Positions 27,006-35,663 are shown, counted from the first letter of the stretch. The stretch is 60,122 nt of DNA from an uncultured Nitrosospira sp. (GCA_900696515.1 CAADGK010000094.1:1-60122); one strand, 5' to 3'. Numbers and translations: made by a program. Notes: a model not told the origin generated them from the letters alone.

Positions 27006-28070
27006 TCATCCGCCCCGAGCATGCATTTCCAAGTGCGGATCTTCCCGAAGCCGGTCAATACCGATCAGCCCGCCGGCTCGCAGGCCGATCCGCTCCAGCG
27101 CTTTCCGCTCCTCAGCCCCGCGATCACGACGAGCGCTCCATACCGATCGAACCAGCTCCCGCATCTCCGCGGAACCGGCGCCCTGCCGAAGTGGTTTCCT
27201 GAGATCCACACCCGACGCGGCGTACAAGCACAAGTACCACATCCCGTCGGCGGTCACACGACTGCGGTCGCAGTTCGCGCAGAAGGGTTGAGTCGTCGAG
27301 GGAATAATCCCAAAGATCGTCCCATCCGGCAAGCGAAATCGTTGCGCTGGAGCTGCGCCACGCTCCGGAACAGGAATGATCCGGCCATACCACCGGCCCA
27401 ACAGATGCAGAATGTGATCCTGCGACAAGACCTTATCAGGATTCCATTCATTGGCACCCCCGACATCCATGTACTCGATGAACCGCACCTCAGCCTGGTA
27501 GTGCTTGGCAAACTCAACCAACGACACCAGCTCATCGTCATTGAATCCACGAATCGCCACCGTATCGAGCTTCAGATTCGGGAATCCGACTTTCCCGACT
27601 GATTCGATCCCCTCGAGCACACGCGAAAATTCATCCCGCCTGGTCAATTGACGAAATCGCTCCGGCCGAAGAGTATCGAGACTGACCGTGACCCGATCAA
27701 GCCCCGCTTCATACAGCTCTTGAGCCTGCTCTTCCAGGAGAATGCCGTTCGTCGTTAAGGCAACTTCCGTGATCCGGCGATTCTGTCGCAGTAATCGGAC
27801 CAAGCGCGCAAGGTCCTTTCGCAACAGAGGTTCCCCACCCGTCAACCTGACCTTATCGACGCCCAAATCGGCGAAAAAGCCGACCAACGTCGCCATCTCT
27901 TCAAAGCTTAAGATGTCCTCACGCGGCAACCAGACATACTCCGGCTCCGGCATGCAGTAACTGCACCGGAGATTGCAGCGATCCGTCACGGACAACCGCA
28001 GGCTGCCCAGCAGGCGACCAAAGATATCGACCACAGATGGAAGATCAGCACTGATGGCGTCTGAACTCAC
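27006..28070 (-). CDS. moaA: GTP 3',8-cyclase MoaA
   Basis: 354-residue radical SAM enzyme for the first step of molybdenum cofactor synthesis (GTP to 3',8-cyclo-GTP). The N-terminal cluster motif is CNLRCSYCMPE, the C-terminal cluster has FCANCDRSRVT with a further Cys in WYLCLYA, and the chain ends in GG, the tail needed for activity in this family. GTG start. It lies in a leftward moaC - moaD/E fusion - moaA run, so the window has the early Moco pathway but no MoeA/MogA. Confidence 0.95.
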   Translation of the reverse strand: MSSDAISADLPSVVDIFGRLLGSLRLSVTDRCNLRCSYCMPEPEYVWLPREDILSFEEMATLVGFFADLGVDKVRLTGGEPLLRKDLARLVRLLRQNRRITEVALTTNGILLEEQAQELYEAGLDRVTVSLDTLRPERFRQLTRRDEFSRVLEGIESVGKVGFPNLKLDTVAIRGFNDDELVSLVEFAKHYQAEVRFIEYMDVGGANEWNPDKVLSQDHILHLLGRWYGRIIPVPERGAAPAQRFRLPDGTIFGIIPSTTQPFCANCDRSRVTADGMWYLCLYAASGVDLRKPLRQGAGSAEMRELVRSVWSARRDRGAEERKALERIGLRAGGLIGIDRLREDPHLEMHARGG

Positions 28071-28128
28071 CGGTTTCCTCGTCCCTCCGAAAACTTTTCA
28101 CCCCTCACCCCTGACATCTCACCCACTC

Positions 28129-28827
28129 CTACGGATGTTCCTCGACCCAGACTTCGCCCTCCGGCGTATGTTCCAGTTTCCAGATCGGCGTAATTTGCTT
28201 GAGTTCATCGATGGCCCACCGACAGGCAGTGAACGCGTCGGCCCGGTGCTCCGCCCCGGCGATAATGAGCACGATATTCTCCCCGATCGTAATCTCTCCA
28301 TACCGATGAACGATCAGCAACTCAAGAATGTCGAATTCTTTGAGGGCCCGCTCACGAATCTCGCGCAGCTTTTTCTGCGCCATCCCTTCATAATGCTCAA
28401 ACGTGATGCTGTCCACGTCACGGCCTCTCGACCGATCACGTGCCGTGCCTAGAAAGATCGAGATCCCTCCGATTCGTGTGGACCGGCCCCGCACGCGATC
28501 GATCTCCGCATCGACAGAAAAATCTTCCCGCTGCACCCGGACGAATTGGCTGTCATCGATTGGGGCACGCCCTGATCCTCCCGCAAACGGCGGCAAGAGC
28601 GCGACCTCGTCACCGTCACTCAGAATCGTGTCTTCGTGCGCAATGTCCTGATTCACCGAGACCAACACCTTCTTCTTGTAAATGAGTTCGCCGATTGCAG
28701 GGTGGCTGACCTCGATCGCACCCACGAGATCCTTGACCAACAGGCCATTCGCCACGTTCAACGACAAGGACCCTTGATTTCCCGCCAGCATTTTTGTCAT
28801 GCCGAATAACTTGAGCGTCACCATCAT
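28129..28827 (-). CDS. MoaD-MoaE fusion (molybdopterin synthase)
   Basis: 232 residues. Positions 1-85 are a MoaD ubiquitin-like domain (MVTLKLFGMTKMLAG, then DGDEVALLPPFAGG), and about 92-232 are MoaE (VQREDFSVDAEIDRV, FLGTARDRSRG, YEGMAQKKL, AEHRADAF). MoaD normally ends in Gly-Gly, whose C-terminal thiocarboxylate donates sulfur. Here Gly83-Gly84 is followed by SGRAPIDDS and MoaE, so the donor end is internal. Either the chain is cleaved after GG, as reported for the mycobacterial MoaX fusion, or sulfur transfer works otherwise. ATG at 28824 is equally possible. Confidence 0.93.
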   Translation of the reverse strand: MMVTLKLFGMTKMLAGNQGSLSLNVANGLLVKDLVGAIEVSHPAIGELIYKKKVLVSVNQDIAHEDTILSDGDEVALLPPFAGGSGRAPIDDSQFVRVQREDFSVDAEIDRVRGRSTRIGGISIFLGTARDRSRGRDVDSITFEHYEGMAQKKLREIRERALKEFDILELLIVHRYGEITIGENIVLIIAGAEHRADAFTACRWAIDELKQITPIWKLEHTPEGEVWVEEHP

Positions 28828-28842
28828 GGCGTAACCTTGCCC

Positions 28843-29337
28843 TCAGCCTTCCCTGGTGTAGGTTCCTGACTTCCCGCCCGATTTCGACAAGAGGCAGACC
28901 TCGCTGAAACTCATCCCCCGATCGACCGCCTTACACATGTCATAAATGGTCAACGCCGCGACCGTCGCGGCCGTCATGGCTTCCATCTCCACTCCCGTCG
29001 GGCCCGTCGTCTTGGCCGTGGCCGTAATGATAATGGAACAGCGGCCTGTTGGATCTGGCTGTGGTTCTTCTTTGAAGGCGATATCGACGCTGCTCAACAG
29101 AATTGGATGACACATGGGAATCAGGTCCGGCGTCTTCTTTGCACCCATCACACCAGCAACCTGAGCGACAGCCAAGACATCGCCCTTGGCAATCTTGCCT
29201 CGCTGAATCTTTTCAAGGGTTTCCGGAAGCAGAAAGACCCTGGCTTGAGCAGTAGCCAGCCGTTCGGTCGAATCCTTCGCACTGATATCGACCATCCGCG
29301 CCCGTCCCGATTCATTGAAGTGAGTGAATTCAGCCAT
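28843..29337 (-). CDS. moaC: Cyclic pyranopterin monophosphate synthase MoaC
   Basis: 164 residues starting MAEFTHFNESGRARMVDIS with the MoaC core KKTPDLIPMCHPILLSSVDI, TGVEMEAMTAATVAALTIYDMCKAVD and the Lys-rich LLSKSGGKSG end. Converts MoaA's cyclo-GTP to cPMP. It is first in the leftward moa group. Its promoter lies in the left copy of the 66-bp repeat bordering the adjacent insert. Confidence 0.96.
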   Translation of the reverse strand: MAEFTHFNESGRARMVDISAKDSTERLATAQARVFLLPETLEKIQRGKIAKGDVLAVAQVAGVMGAKKTPDLIPMCHPILLSSVDIAFKEEPQPDPTGRCSIIITATAKTTGPTGVEMEAMTAATVAALTIYDMCKAVDRGMSFSEVCLLSKSGGKSGTYTREG

Positions 29338-29344
29338 TTTGTCC

Positions 29345-29410
29345 GTTGAATCAGTATGTTGCAGTCAACAGCTAGCGGAATTATAGGTGCCGCCAAAGAG
29401 GAAGGTCAAG
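29345..29410 (+). repeat. Island-flanking direct repeat, left copy
   Basis: 66 bp beginning GTTGAATCAG and ending GAGGAAGGTCAAG; about 85% identical to 34827-34893, with one single-base indel. It lies immediately upstream of moaC and holds its promoter. The two copies bracket an AT-richer block of four accessory genes, suggesting insertion with duplication of the moaC upstream region. Confidence 0.75.
29380..29409 (-). promoter_or_regulatory. Sigma-70 promoter of the moa operon
   Basis: On the minus strand, TTGACC (29404-29409), an 18-bp spacer and a perfect TATAAT (29380-29385) lie 43 bp upstream of the moaC start. This promoter is embedded in the left copy of the direct repeat. In the right copy (34863-34892) the same -35 is kept but the -10 reads TACTGA. 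Confidence 0.7.
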
Positions 29411-29890
29411 GAATGGATGTGGCAAAGAGCTTCCTTAGGTCCAATAAATTTATGTAGGAACCAAACACATCTTGGTTCGAGAGATGGATGGTAGTCTAGA
29501 TTCACCTGCTCCGCTGCGGGAAGGCGATTTAGGATTGCGGGACAATCAGTGAACTCGAGAATGCTCTCCTCCCTGGCTAGCACTATGTTGAGTGACAAAC
29601 CCCGAGACGACCATCAGTGCCGACCTGGTACCTGCATTGATTGATAGATGCCATAAGCGTACTGCGCAGTCGATTCAGAACGGCCGCCCGGCAAGGCTGG
29701 AGTGAGCGAATAAGCAAATCATACACTCTGTCGTATGCTTAGCCGTGGAACCCGTTTCGGCAAGGCTGGGAATGCCGCTGGCGGACTTTATCAACAACCT
29801 GCTAGGATTGCCTCAACCTAACATCAACGTTATCCGCATCTAAATTATTGATTACTAGTTTGATACGACTATGTCTCAGGGGTCATCAAT
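29411..29890. other. Non-coding stretch at left end of the insert
   Basis: No convincing gene in about 480 bp. It contains the short dispersed repeat at 29777 and an ATAC-N8-GTAT palindrome near 29730. Composition shifts to AT-rich toward the acyltransferase gene. Confidence 0.5.
29777..29804. repeat. Dispersed short repeat, copy B
   Basis: 28 bp starting GCTGGCGGACTTT and ending CCTGCTA, like the copy at 9921-9948. Here it is in non-coding sequence inside the left edge of the accessory insert. Confidence 0.5.
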
Positions 29891-30928
29891 ATGAACAGGC
29901 GATTGCACAGAGTATTCGACCACTTGCGAAACGGGACGGTCGCTCACACCATCAAGAGATACCTTGCAAGACGCAGGAAATATTATGCCTATCAAGTTTC
30001 AGGTGCCCTCACGCAACAAAAAATCGTAACAACATTGAAAAACCTTGGGCTTTCACCAGGGGATCTGGTGTGTGTTCATAGCAGTTTTAGCTCTTTAGGA
30101 TATGTAGAAGGTGGACCAGGAACCTTCATTAAAGCATTAGAGGAAGTGGTTGGATCCACAGGGACCATCATGATGCCCACCTTTTCCATGACAGGCAGCA
30201 TGTTGTCTTACCTTGAATCCGGAGAGATTTATGATATCCGAAAAACTCCATCCAAAGTCGGGGCCCTCACGGAGACGTTCCGAAATTGGCCCGGCGTTAC
30301 CCGTAGCCTCCATCCCACCAACTCGGTTGCTGCTAAAGGCCGGTTGGCACATGACCTCTTATCCGGCCATCACCGGTCGATCCGACCTTTTGGGTTGGAA
30401 ACTCCGTTCGGTCGCTTAGCAGCCCTGGACGGGAAGATCCTCATGATTAACACGCATATTCATAGTTTCTTACATCATGTGCAAGACCTAGTAGATTTTC
30501 CAAATTTATATTTAAATGAAACCAGAACAGCCCGAGTTCTAGATGACAAAGGAGTAGGGTCTATCGTTGAAACTAAGGTAATGCGTACACGAGTACCTTA
30601 CTACCTCATTTTACCTGGAACGGATGGCTTCGAAGAAGATTTTGTGCTTCTGCATGACTATGCGCTTATTTTTCCAGAGAGTCGTGCGACGGCTGTCCGC
30701 AAAGCAGGTTTTCGCTTGCGGAACCACCCCGAGATTATGGGGAGACTCGAATTTCTTCAGAGCAAGAACATTTTGCGCACCGACGACCTAGGCGCAGCTC
30801 GCATTGGACTCCTCCAATCCAGTTCTTTCTTGCAGGAGATCCGCCCACAAATGGAGGCTTTGCTAACTCGGTTTCGCACACGCTACGATATTGAAAGAAT
30901 TCAAGGCTTAAATCTTCCCTATTTATAG
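29891..30928 (+). CDS. AAC(3)-family N-acyltransferase
   Basis: 345 residues with the aminoglycoside 3-N-acetyltransferase fold: LSPGDLVCVHSSFSSLGYV (about 55-75), TIMMPTFSMTGS, TRSLHPTNSVAAKG and MINTHIHSFLHHVQDL carry the family motifs and conserved His. The family uses acyl-CoA to acylate an amine; many members are not resistance enzymes but act in polysaccharide or natural-product pathways. AGGGGT lies 7 nt before the ATG. Next come a chorismate-lyase-like protein and an acyl-activating ligase, so its acyl donor could be a hydroxybenzoyl-CoA (inference). Codon use is AT-richer than the surrounding chromosome. Confidence 0.82.
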   Translation: MNRRLHRVFDHLRNGTVAHTIKRYLARRRKYYAYQVSGALTQQKIVTTLKNLGLSPGDLVCVHSSFSSLGYVEGGPGTFIKALEEVVGSTGTIMMPTFSMTGSMLSYLESGEIYDIRKTPSKVGALTETFRNWPGVTRSLHPTNSVAAKGRLAHDLLSGHHRSIRPFGLETPFGRLAALDGKILMINTHIHSFLHHVQDLVDFPNLYLNETRTARVLDDKGVGSIVETKVMRTRVPYYLILPGTDGFEEDFVLLHDYALIFPESRATAVRKAGFRLRNHPEIMGRLEFLQSKNILRTDDLGAARIGLLQSSSFLQEIRPQMEALLTRFRTRYDIERIQGLNLPYL

Positions 30929-31050
30929 GCGACTGAACGCGCTGAGCGTGAAACTGGGAACAACTTATTCTTTCGCCTTTCATGGCAACTACCCGGAGGA
31001 TTCCATGGCGTACTGAAGGAAATCTTGCTTCTTGTCCTTGGAGACCACCT

Positions 31051-31647
31051 ATGCACGAGACCAACAACTTTGATCCAATGAATGACCTGCTCAGAGCTCA
31101 ATTTGCATTACCTGCAGATTTGCGAGAGCTTAACCTTCGAACATTAACCCCATTCCAACGTGCTCTTTTGGTCACTGATGGCACGGTAACCAAGTTTATT
31201 GAAGCCTACACAATGGAGCAGATCGAGATCGTACGGTTGGGCCAGGAAATTAGGCCATTGACCGTTGACAACGAATGGCTAGAAGCAGAAAAAGGCAGTA
31301 CGGTCCTCATGCGTCAGGTCTTATTGCGTGGCAAATGGAGCTATACCTGTTACGCTTACGCCCCGTCGCTGATCGTCCTTGATCGACTGCCTCAGTTTAT
31401 TAGAGATGGCCTAGAATTAGATGGTGGGGGAATTGGCCGCATTTTATATGGTAATCGTTGGGAAACGCACCGAGAGTTACTCTGGTGGGGCAAAGAGATT
31501 CTCAAAAATGTGCCCGACGCCCTTAACGGCATGACCGGCGTAGAAGCTTTAAGCAGGACATACCGGATCATTGCGGGCGGGAAACCCATCATGTTGATAA
31601 ACGAAAAATTTCCTGTTCCTGGCGATACAACACCAGCGCATCATTAG
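31051..31647 (+). CDS. Chorismate pyruvate-lyase family protein (UbiC/DUF98)
   Basis: 198 residues from the ATG at 31051, which has GGAG 7 nt upstream; earlier in-frame codons from 30982 lack a site. The core LTPFQRALLVTDGTVTKFIE, the RQVLLRG segment and the late YRIIAGGKPIMLINEKFP match DUF98/UbiC-like chorismate lyases, which release pyruvate from chorismate to give 4-hydroxybenzoate. Its likely product is a natural substrate for the AMP-forming ligase encoded 103 bp downstream. No ubiA or ubiquinone genes are nearby, so a role outside quinone synthesis is likely. Confidence 0.75.
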   Translation: MHETNNFDPMNDLLRAQFALPADLRELNLRTLTPFQRALLVTDGTVTKFIEAYTMEQIEIVRLGQEIRPLTVDNEWLEAEKGSTVLMRQVLLRGKWSYTCYAYAPSLIVLDRLPQFIRDGLELDGGGIGRILYGNRWETHRELLWWGKEILKNVPDALNGMTGVEALSRTYRIIAGGKPIMLINEKFPVPGDTTPAHH

Positions 31648-31750
31648 CCGACATCTAAGCAGTTATGGTTCGGAGAAGGCGTTGCTAGCGTTCTTCTTAA
31701 GTACCAGCAAAAGATCGAAGAAATCGGGTGGCATCCCAGAAGGAGATTCC

Positions 31751-33079
31751 ATGAATTTTCAGTACCTAGATCCATTCATTGAGACGCTTGGGCGTGACGC
31801 CTTACAGCAAATTCAATTAAAGAAACTACAATTAATGCTGGATCCCATACTGAGAACAAATAGTTTCTACCGATTAAAGCTACAAACGGCGGGGATTAAG
31901 CACGCACATGCGATTCAAACCTTTGATGATTACCGGAAGCTCCCTTTTACAACAAAAGAGGAGCTATCAAACGATCAGTCACTCCAGCCACCCTATGGAA
32001 CCAACCTAACGTTTACACGTGAGGAATACACTCGAATCCACCAAACCTCTGGCACCACAGGACAACCATTGCGCTGCTTGGATACAGAGGAGAGTTGGGG
32101 TTGGTGGGCTCGCTGTTGGGCAACCGTGTATAAGGCCGCCGGAGTATCCTCGCATGATCGGATCTTTTTTGCTTTTTCGTTTGGCCCGTTCATTGGGTTT
32201 TGGAGCGCCCATGAAGGAGCACGAGTGATCGGTGCCATGTCTATTTCTGGTGGAGGGATGTCTTCTCAGCAACGCGTTAAGGCTATTTTCAACTATGAAG
32301 TGACGGTTCTAGTCTGCACTCCCACGTATGCCCTGCATTTGGGAGAAATCGCTAAGGACGAGGGCATGGATCTGGCCACGTCAAGCATACGGATTAATAT
32401 CCATGCAGGAGAACCCGGCGCGAGCATCCCTGGAACACGGAAACGCATTGAGTCGATTTGGAACGCCAAATGTTATGACCATGCCGGAGCGACCGAAGTT
32501 GGAGCCTGGGGGTTTGAATGCATGGCTCAACACGGTCCTCACATCAATGAAGGTGAGTTTATCTGCGAAGTAATTGACCCGGTTACAGGAGCTCCTGCCC
32601 AAGAAGGAGAGTTAGTGATCTCTAACCTCGGACGAGTGGGAATGCCCGTGATCCGATACCGGACTGGTGATCGAGTGAAGTTGAATACTGATCTCTGCGA
32701 ATGCGGCAGGACCTTTCATCGTCTAGAGGGGGGGGTTATCGGCAGAGTGGATGGAGTCATTGTCATCCGTGGCATCAATGTATTTCCAAGTGCGATTGAA
32801 AATATCGTGAGGCAATTTCCTGAAGTTGGGGAATTCACAGTGGACGTATATCGCTCCCGTGAGTTGGATGAAATGGAACTTCGGGTGGAAGTGACAACGG
32901 GCGACCCAGAAGCCATCGCGGCTGCAATTGCGAACAAAATTCGGGATGCGCTTACCCTGCGTGTGGCGATAAAGATTGTTCCACACGGGACACTGCCACG
33001 TTTTGATTTAAAAGCCAGACGTTTTAACGATTACCGCCAATCGGCCAGGACGGTGGCACCTAAGCAACCTGGCTTTTGA
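31751..33079 (+). CDS. PaaK-like adenylate-forming acyl-CoA ligase
   Basis: 442 residues from the ATG at 31751 (AGGAG 5 nt upstream). The ANL signature IHQTSGTTGQPL is at about 98-109, with YDHAGATEVGAWGFE, YRTGDRVKL, the cysteine pair LCECGRTFHRLEGG and the hinge RVDGVIVIRGINVFPSAIE of phenylacetate-CoA-ligase-type enzymes. It should adenylate an aromatic carboxylate and pass it to CoA. Next to a chorismate lyase, 4-hydroxybenzoate is the simplest substrate guess. The end FDLKARRFNDYR supplies the catalytic lysine region. Confidence 0.88.
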   Translation: MNFQYLDPFIETLGRDALQQIQLKKLQLMLDPILRTNSFYRLKLQTAGIKHAHAIQTFDDYRKLPFTTKEELSNDQSLQPPYGTNLTFTREEYTRIHQTSGTTGQPLRCLDTEESWGWWARCWATVYKAAGVSSHDRIFFAFSFGPFIGFWSAHEGARVIGAMSISGGGMSSQQRVKAIFNYEVTVLVCTPTYALHLGEIAKDEGMDLATSSIRINIHAGEPGASIPGTRKRIESIWNAKCYDHAGATEVGAWGFECMAQHGPHINEGEFICEVIDPVTGAPAQEGELVISNLGRVGMPVIRYRTGDRVKLNTDLCECGRTFHRLEGGVIGRVDGVIVIRGINVFPSAIENIVRQFPEVGEFTVDVYRSRELDEMELRVEVTTGDPEAIAAAIANKIRDALTLRVAIKIVPHGTLPRFDLKARRFNDYRQSARTVAPKQPGF

Positions 33080-33130
33080 AAACGATTACTACAACCCTTT
33101 CAGGCAGTCCCGGCAATCGCGCTGCACCTT

Positions 33131-34303
33131 CTAGGTTCCTAAGAGCCGCTGCTCACGGCTGAGCGCATCGACAAAGAACTTGGTGGCCCAGTTGAGGATA
33201 TGCAGACGACCGTAGTCACCCCAGACCGGCCATGATCCGGGAACTCCTCCACGGAGCCGCTCATCCGGATTCCGAATGTCATGGCGTTCCATTAGATAAC
33301 GATTGATTAGGTGGGCTGCCGCGCGGTACTTCTCCTCCCTCGTCAAGGAGTAGAGATCGCTCCAGACAATCGATGTTTGCGCCGATCCTGTCAGACAACA
33401 CCAATCGACTGCGGCCGAAAAATCTTCGCGCTGGCGCCCAGGAAGGAATCCATCTGCCCGCATTATTTGTATCTCAGCGTCTGCCAGCAATCGTGCACCC
33501 GCGATCAAATCCCACCGATTGGTTCGCGTTCCAATTCCAAGCAGACCCTGCATGGCATAGGCGAGAGTATGCAGAAGAGGTACACGCGCGTCCGACAAGC
33601 AACAATCAGGCAACCAGCCATTCAGTCGTTGCCGAACGAGGCAGTTTTCAGCATTACGTATCGCTGCAGAAACATAGCGCTCCTCACCCAGGGCATAACC
33701 TGCCTCACACAGACCCCATGCAGCCTTCACATTGTACAGAGTCATTCCTGCTGTAGCATGCCGAGAATGGCCTTTTACCCATGTGCCATCAGGCTCTTGA
33801 ATGGACACCAGCCAGTCAGACGCACGCCTCGCGGCCAATTTGAAACGTTCCTCCCCGGTGCGACGAATCAACGCACTCCAGCCCAGGAGCACCATACCCG
33901 TATTAAAAACAGCGGGAGACGGTTTCAAGTTGAACGTACCTCCCATAACAGCACCCTCCGAGAGTTGGATGGCGATCTCCCAATCAGCCATAGCAATCGC
34001 ACGGGCAAGCAAGTCCGCATCCCCGGTCAGCGCTTCCTGCTCGACAAACGTCTGACAGATATACCCCGTGGTCTCCGGATAACTAGCATCAAACTCTCCG
34101 CCGAAATGCACACCATACGACACACCTCGGTCGGCACCAGTATCCTGAGCTCGCCGCAACCATTCCATGGCTTCCTTGAGATGGCGTTGGAGGTCAAGAT
34201 CACATGCATCTGGAGAGTAGAGCTGGCTCAGCTGCATTTTTTCTTGTCTGCGCCGCATCTGCACAGACAACTTTCGCGCTACTTTTCCTACAAGACTTAT
34301 CAT
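33131..34303 (-). CDS. Alpha/alpha-barrel protein (six-hairpin glycosidase or terpene-cyclase-like)
   Basis: 390 residues on the opposite strand, convergent with the ligase gene (52 bp apart). Repeating helical hairpins are visible: DASYPETTGYICQTF, FNTGMVLLGWSALIR, ASDWLVSIQEPDGTW, LYNVKAAWGLCEAGYAL, LLHTLAYAMQGLLGIG. Such (alpha/alpha)6 barrels occur in glycoside hydrolases, polysaccharide lyases, epimerases and prenyl/terpene cyclases. The PDGTW motif also recalls squalene-cyclase repeats, but the DxDD motif is absent. No signal peptide. The substrate cannot be named; a role on a saccharide modified by the neighbouring acyltransferase is a guess. Confidence 0.6.
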   Translation of the reverse strand: MISLVGKVARKLSVQMRRRQEKMQLSQLYSPDACDLDLQRHLKEAMEWLRRAQDTGADRGVSYGVHFGGEFDASYPETTGYICQTFVEQEALTGDADLLARAIAMADWEIAIQLSEGAVMGGTFNLKPSPAVFNTGMVLLGWSALIRRTGEERFKLAARRASDWLVSIQEPDGTWVKGHSRHATAGMTLYNVKAAWGLCEAGYALGEERYVSAAIRNAENCLVRQRLNGWLPDCCLSDARVPLLHTLAYAMQGLLGIGTRTNRWDLIAGARLLADAEIQIMRADGFLPGRQREDFSAAVDWCCLTGSAQTSIVWSDLYSLTREEKYRAAAHLINRYLMERHDIRNPDERLRGGVPGSWPVWGDYGRLHILNWATKFFVDALSREQRLLGT

Positions 34304-34826
34304 GTTTGAGATCCTTCTCCCTAATCAACGCGCTGCGTAAGGCGCGGTTGACTCAGAACCGTTCATCATGTGAGTGCCACGTATGTTTCCTGAGAAGCCT
34401 ATGGATGACGAAAAAACTCATCCGAGTAACGATCATCACGTGCTCCGGTAATAACAAACGAATGTTCAGAGACCTTACAGAATTAAGACCCAAGTCAGAG
34501 GAGCCTTCTTGTAAACTCAGTACTCCAAGGAAGCAACTACGCCCGTAGACCAATGATAGTCAATGGTCATCGAACAACCGGGGGATTGTCAAGTCAACTT
34601 CCTCATGTCCTTCGCCATTGTTTCCCGCAATATTTTGTAAAAATAGCCGGGGAGCACAGCTTCAAAGGAGCCTATTACTTTCATTCTGAGCGCAGTGACG
34701 ATAGATGTAATCCGAGCTAAGGAACGCCGCCTCCGCAAGCCAAACGCCACCGCGGAGTACGCGAAAGGGTGTAAAGTAATAGCAACGCCATTCAACTTGT
34801 GATTCTCCGTAGCGTGGGAATCATAT
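34304..34826. other. Largely non-coding right end of the insert
   Basis: No supportable gene. On the minus strand, 34589-34846 encodes an 84-residue frame whose end (AVLPGYFYKILRETMAKDMR) looks protein-like and may be the tail of a lost gene. It has no ribosome-binding site, and its start lies in the flanking repeat, so I treat it as a possible remnant only. Confidence 0.35.
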
Positions 34827-34893
34827 GTTGAATCAGCAGGTTGCAATCAACAGCTGGCGGAATCAGTAGGTGCCGCCAAAGAGGAAGGTCAAG
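34827..34893 (+). repeat. Island-flanking direct repeat, right copy
   Basis: Right-hand partner of the repeat at 29345-29410. It keeps the -35-like TTGACC but has lost the TATAAT of the moaC promoter, and no moaC follows it. This fits a duplicated, now decaying end of an insertion. Confidence 0.75.
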
Positions 34894-34927
34894 AAAGGGG
34901 AAGATGCAACACGGCTGTCGGCCCCCA

Positions 34928-35431
34928 TTACGGTAAGGATTGGAGCCTGATCCGTGTTGCCTCGATGGTACCTGGGCCAGAGAAGACGATGTTGCCCGCA
35001 GTATCGTGAATCTCCACCAAAATAGTTCCTTGCAGTTGTTCGCCGCCGTGGATCAATTGAAATTGGTACCGCACCTTTTCCTTACCGATCACAACGCCCG
35101 GTGACGTGGGATGATCCGGAGCGCCCTGGTAGAGCAGCACGATTGTGGCCTCAAATCTGTCATTCTTCGAACGACGCCACTCCCCGTGACCTAGGGTGGC
35201 TAGCAGAGGGCCAAGCGGAGACTGCGGGAAATAGAGTCGGCGTGACTCGACGAGATTGCCGTCCGCACCGAACGTAAGGAGGGTGGGAAGCGATACCGTG
35301 GATGAGCGGGCAACTCCTTCCCAGGAGCCTGTCGGCGCACGATCTTCGTGAGCGAAAGCAGGCGGTCCAATCAACACGGCAAGCACGAGTCCAAGTACGC
35401 CCAGGATACTTTTGAGATGATGCGATTCCAT
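34928..35431 (-). CDS. Secreted hypothetical protein
   Basis: 167 residues with a good signal peptide (GVLGLVLAVLIGPPAFAHE) and a GAGAGGT ribosome-binding site 4 nt before the ATG. The mature part is beta-rich (TGSWEGVARSSTVSLPTLLTF, then RYQFQLIHGGEQLQGTILVEI), suggesting a small lipocalin-like barrel. I do not recognise a family. It is just outside the right repeat of the insert, so it is probably native chromosome. Confidence 0.6.
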   Translation of the reverse strand: MESHHLKSILGVLGLVLAVLIGPPAFAHEDRAPTGSWEGVARSSTVSLPTLLTFGADGNLVESRRLYFPQSPLGPLLATLGHGEWRRSKNDRFEATIVLLYQGAPDHPTSPGVVIGKEKVRYQFQLIHGGEQLQGTILVEIHDTAGNIVFSGPGTIEATRIRLQSLP

Positions 35432-35663
35432 TATGACCTCTCTGAATTAACAACAATTGCATTCTTGGTCATCCCGCTCTCGTTCGTCAAGTCAGTCCCC
35501 GGTCAGGGAATGTGTGGACCTGCCACTATTGGTCAACGAGAAACACATTGACGCAATCGCCACCTACGTCTGACGTAACTCTTGATAAGCGCGGCCCTCA
35601 CTAACAGTCTCCATGGACTCCTGAACGTGCCTTGCTATACTTGGAAAAGGTCGACCAAGATCC

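Noticed and set aside
29365-29598. 77-codon minus-strand open frame upstream of moaC
   Set aside because: It runs through the moaC promoter and the flanking repeat, has no ribosome-binding site and no recognisable product.
33311-34309. 332-codon plus-strand open frame opposite the alpha/alpha-barrel gene
   Set aside because: The minus-strand product has clear helical repeat structure; this frame is its shadow with Cys/Arg/Ser-rich non-protein-like sequence.
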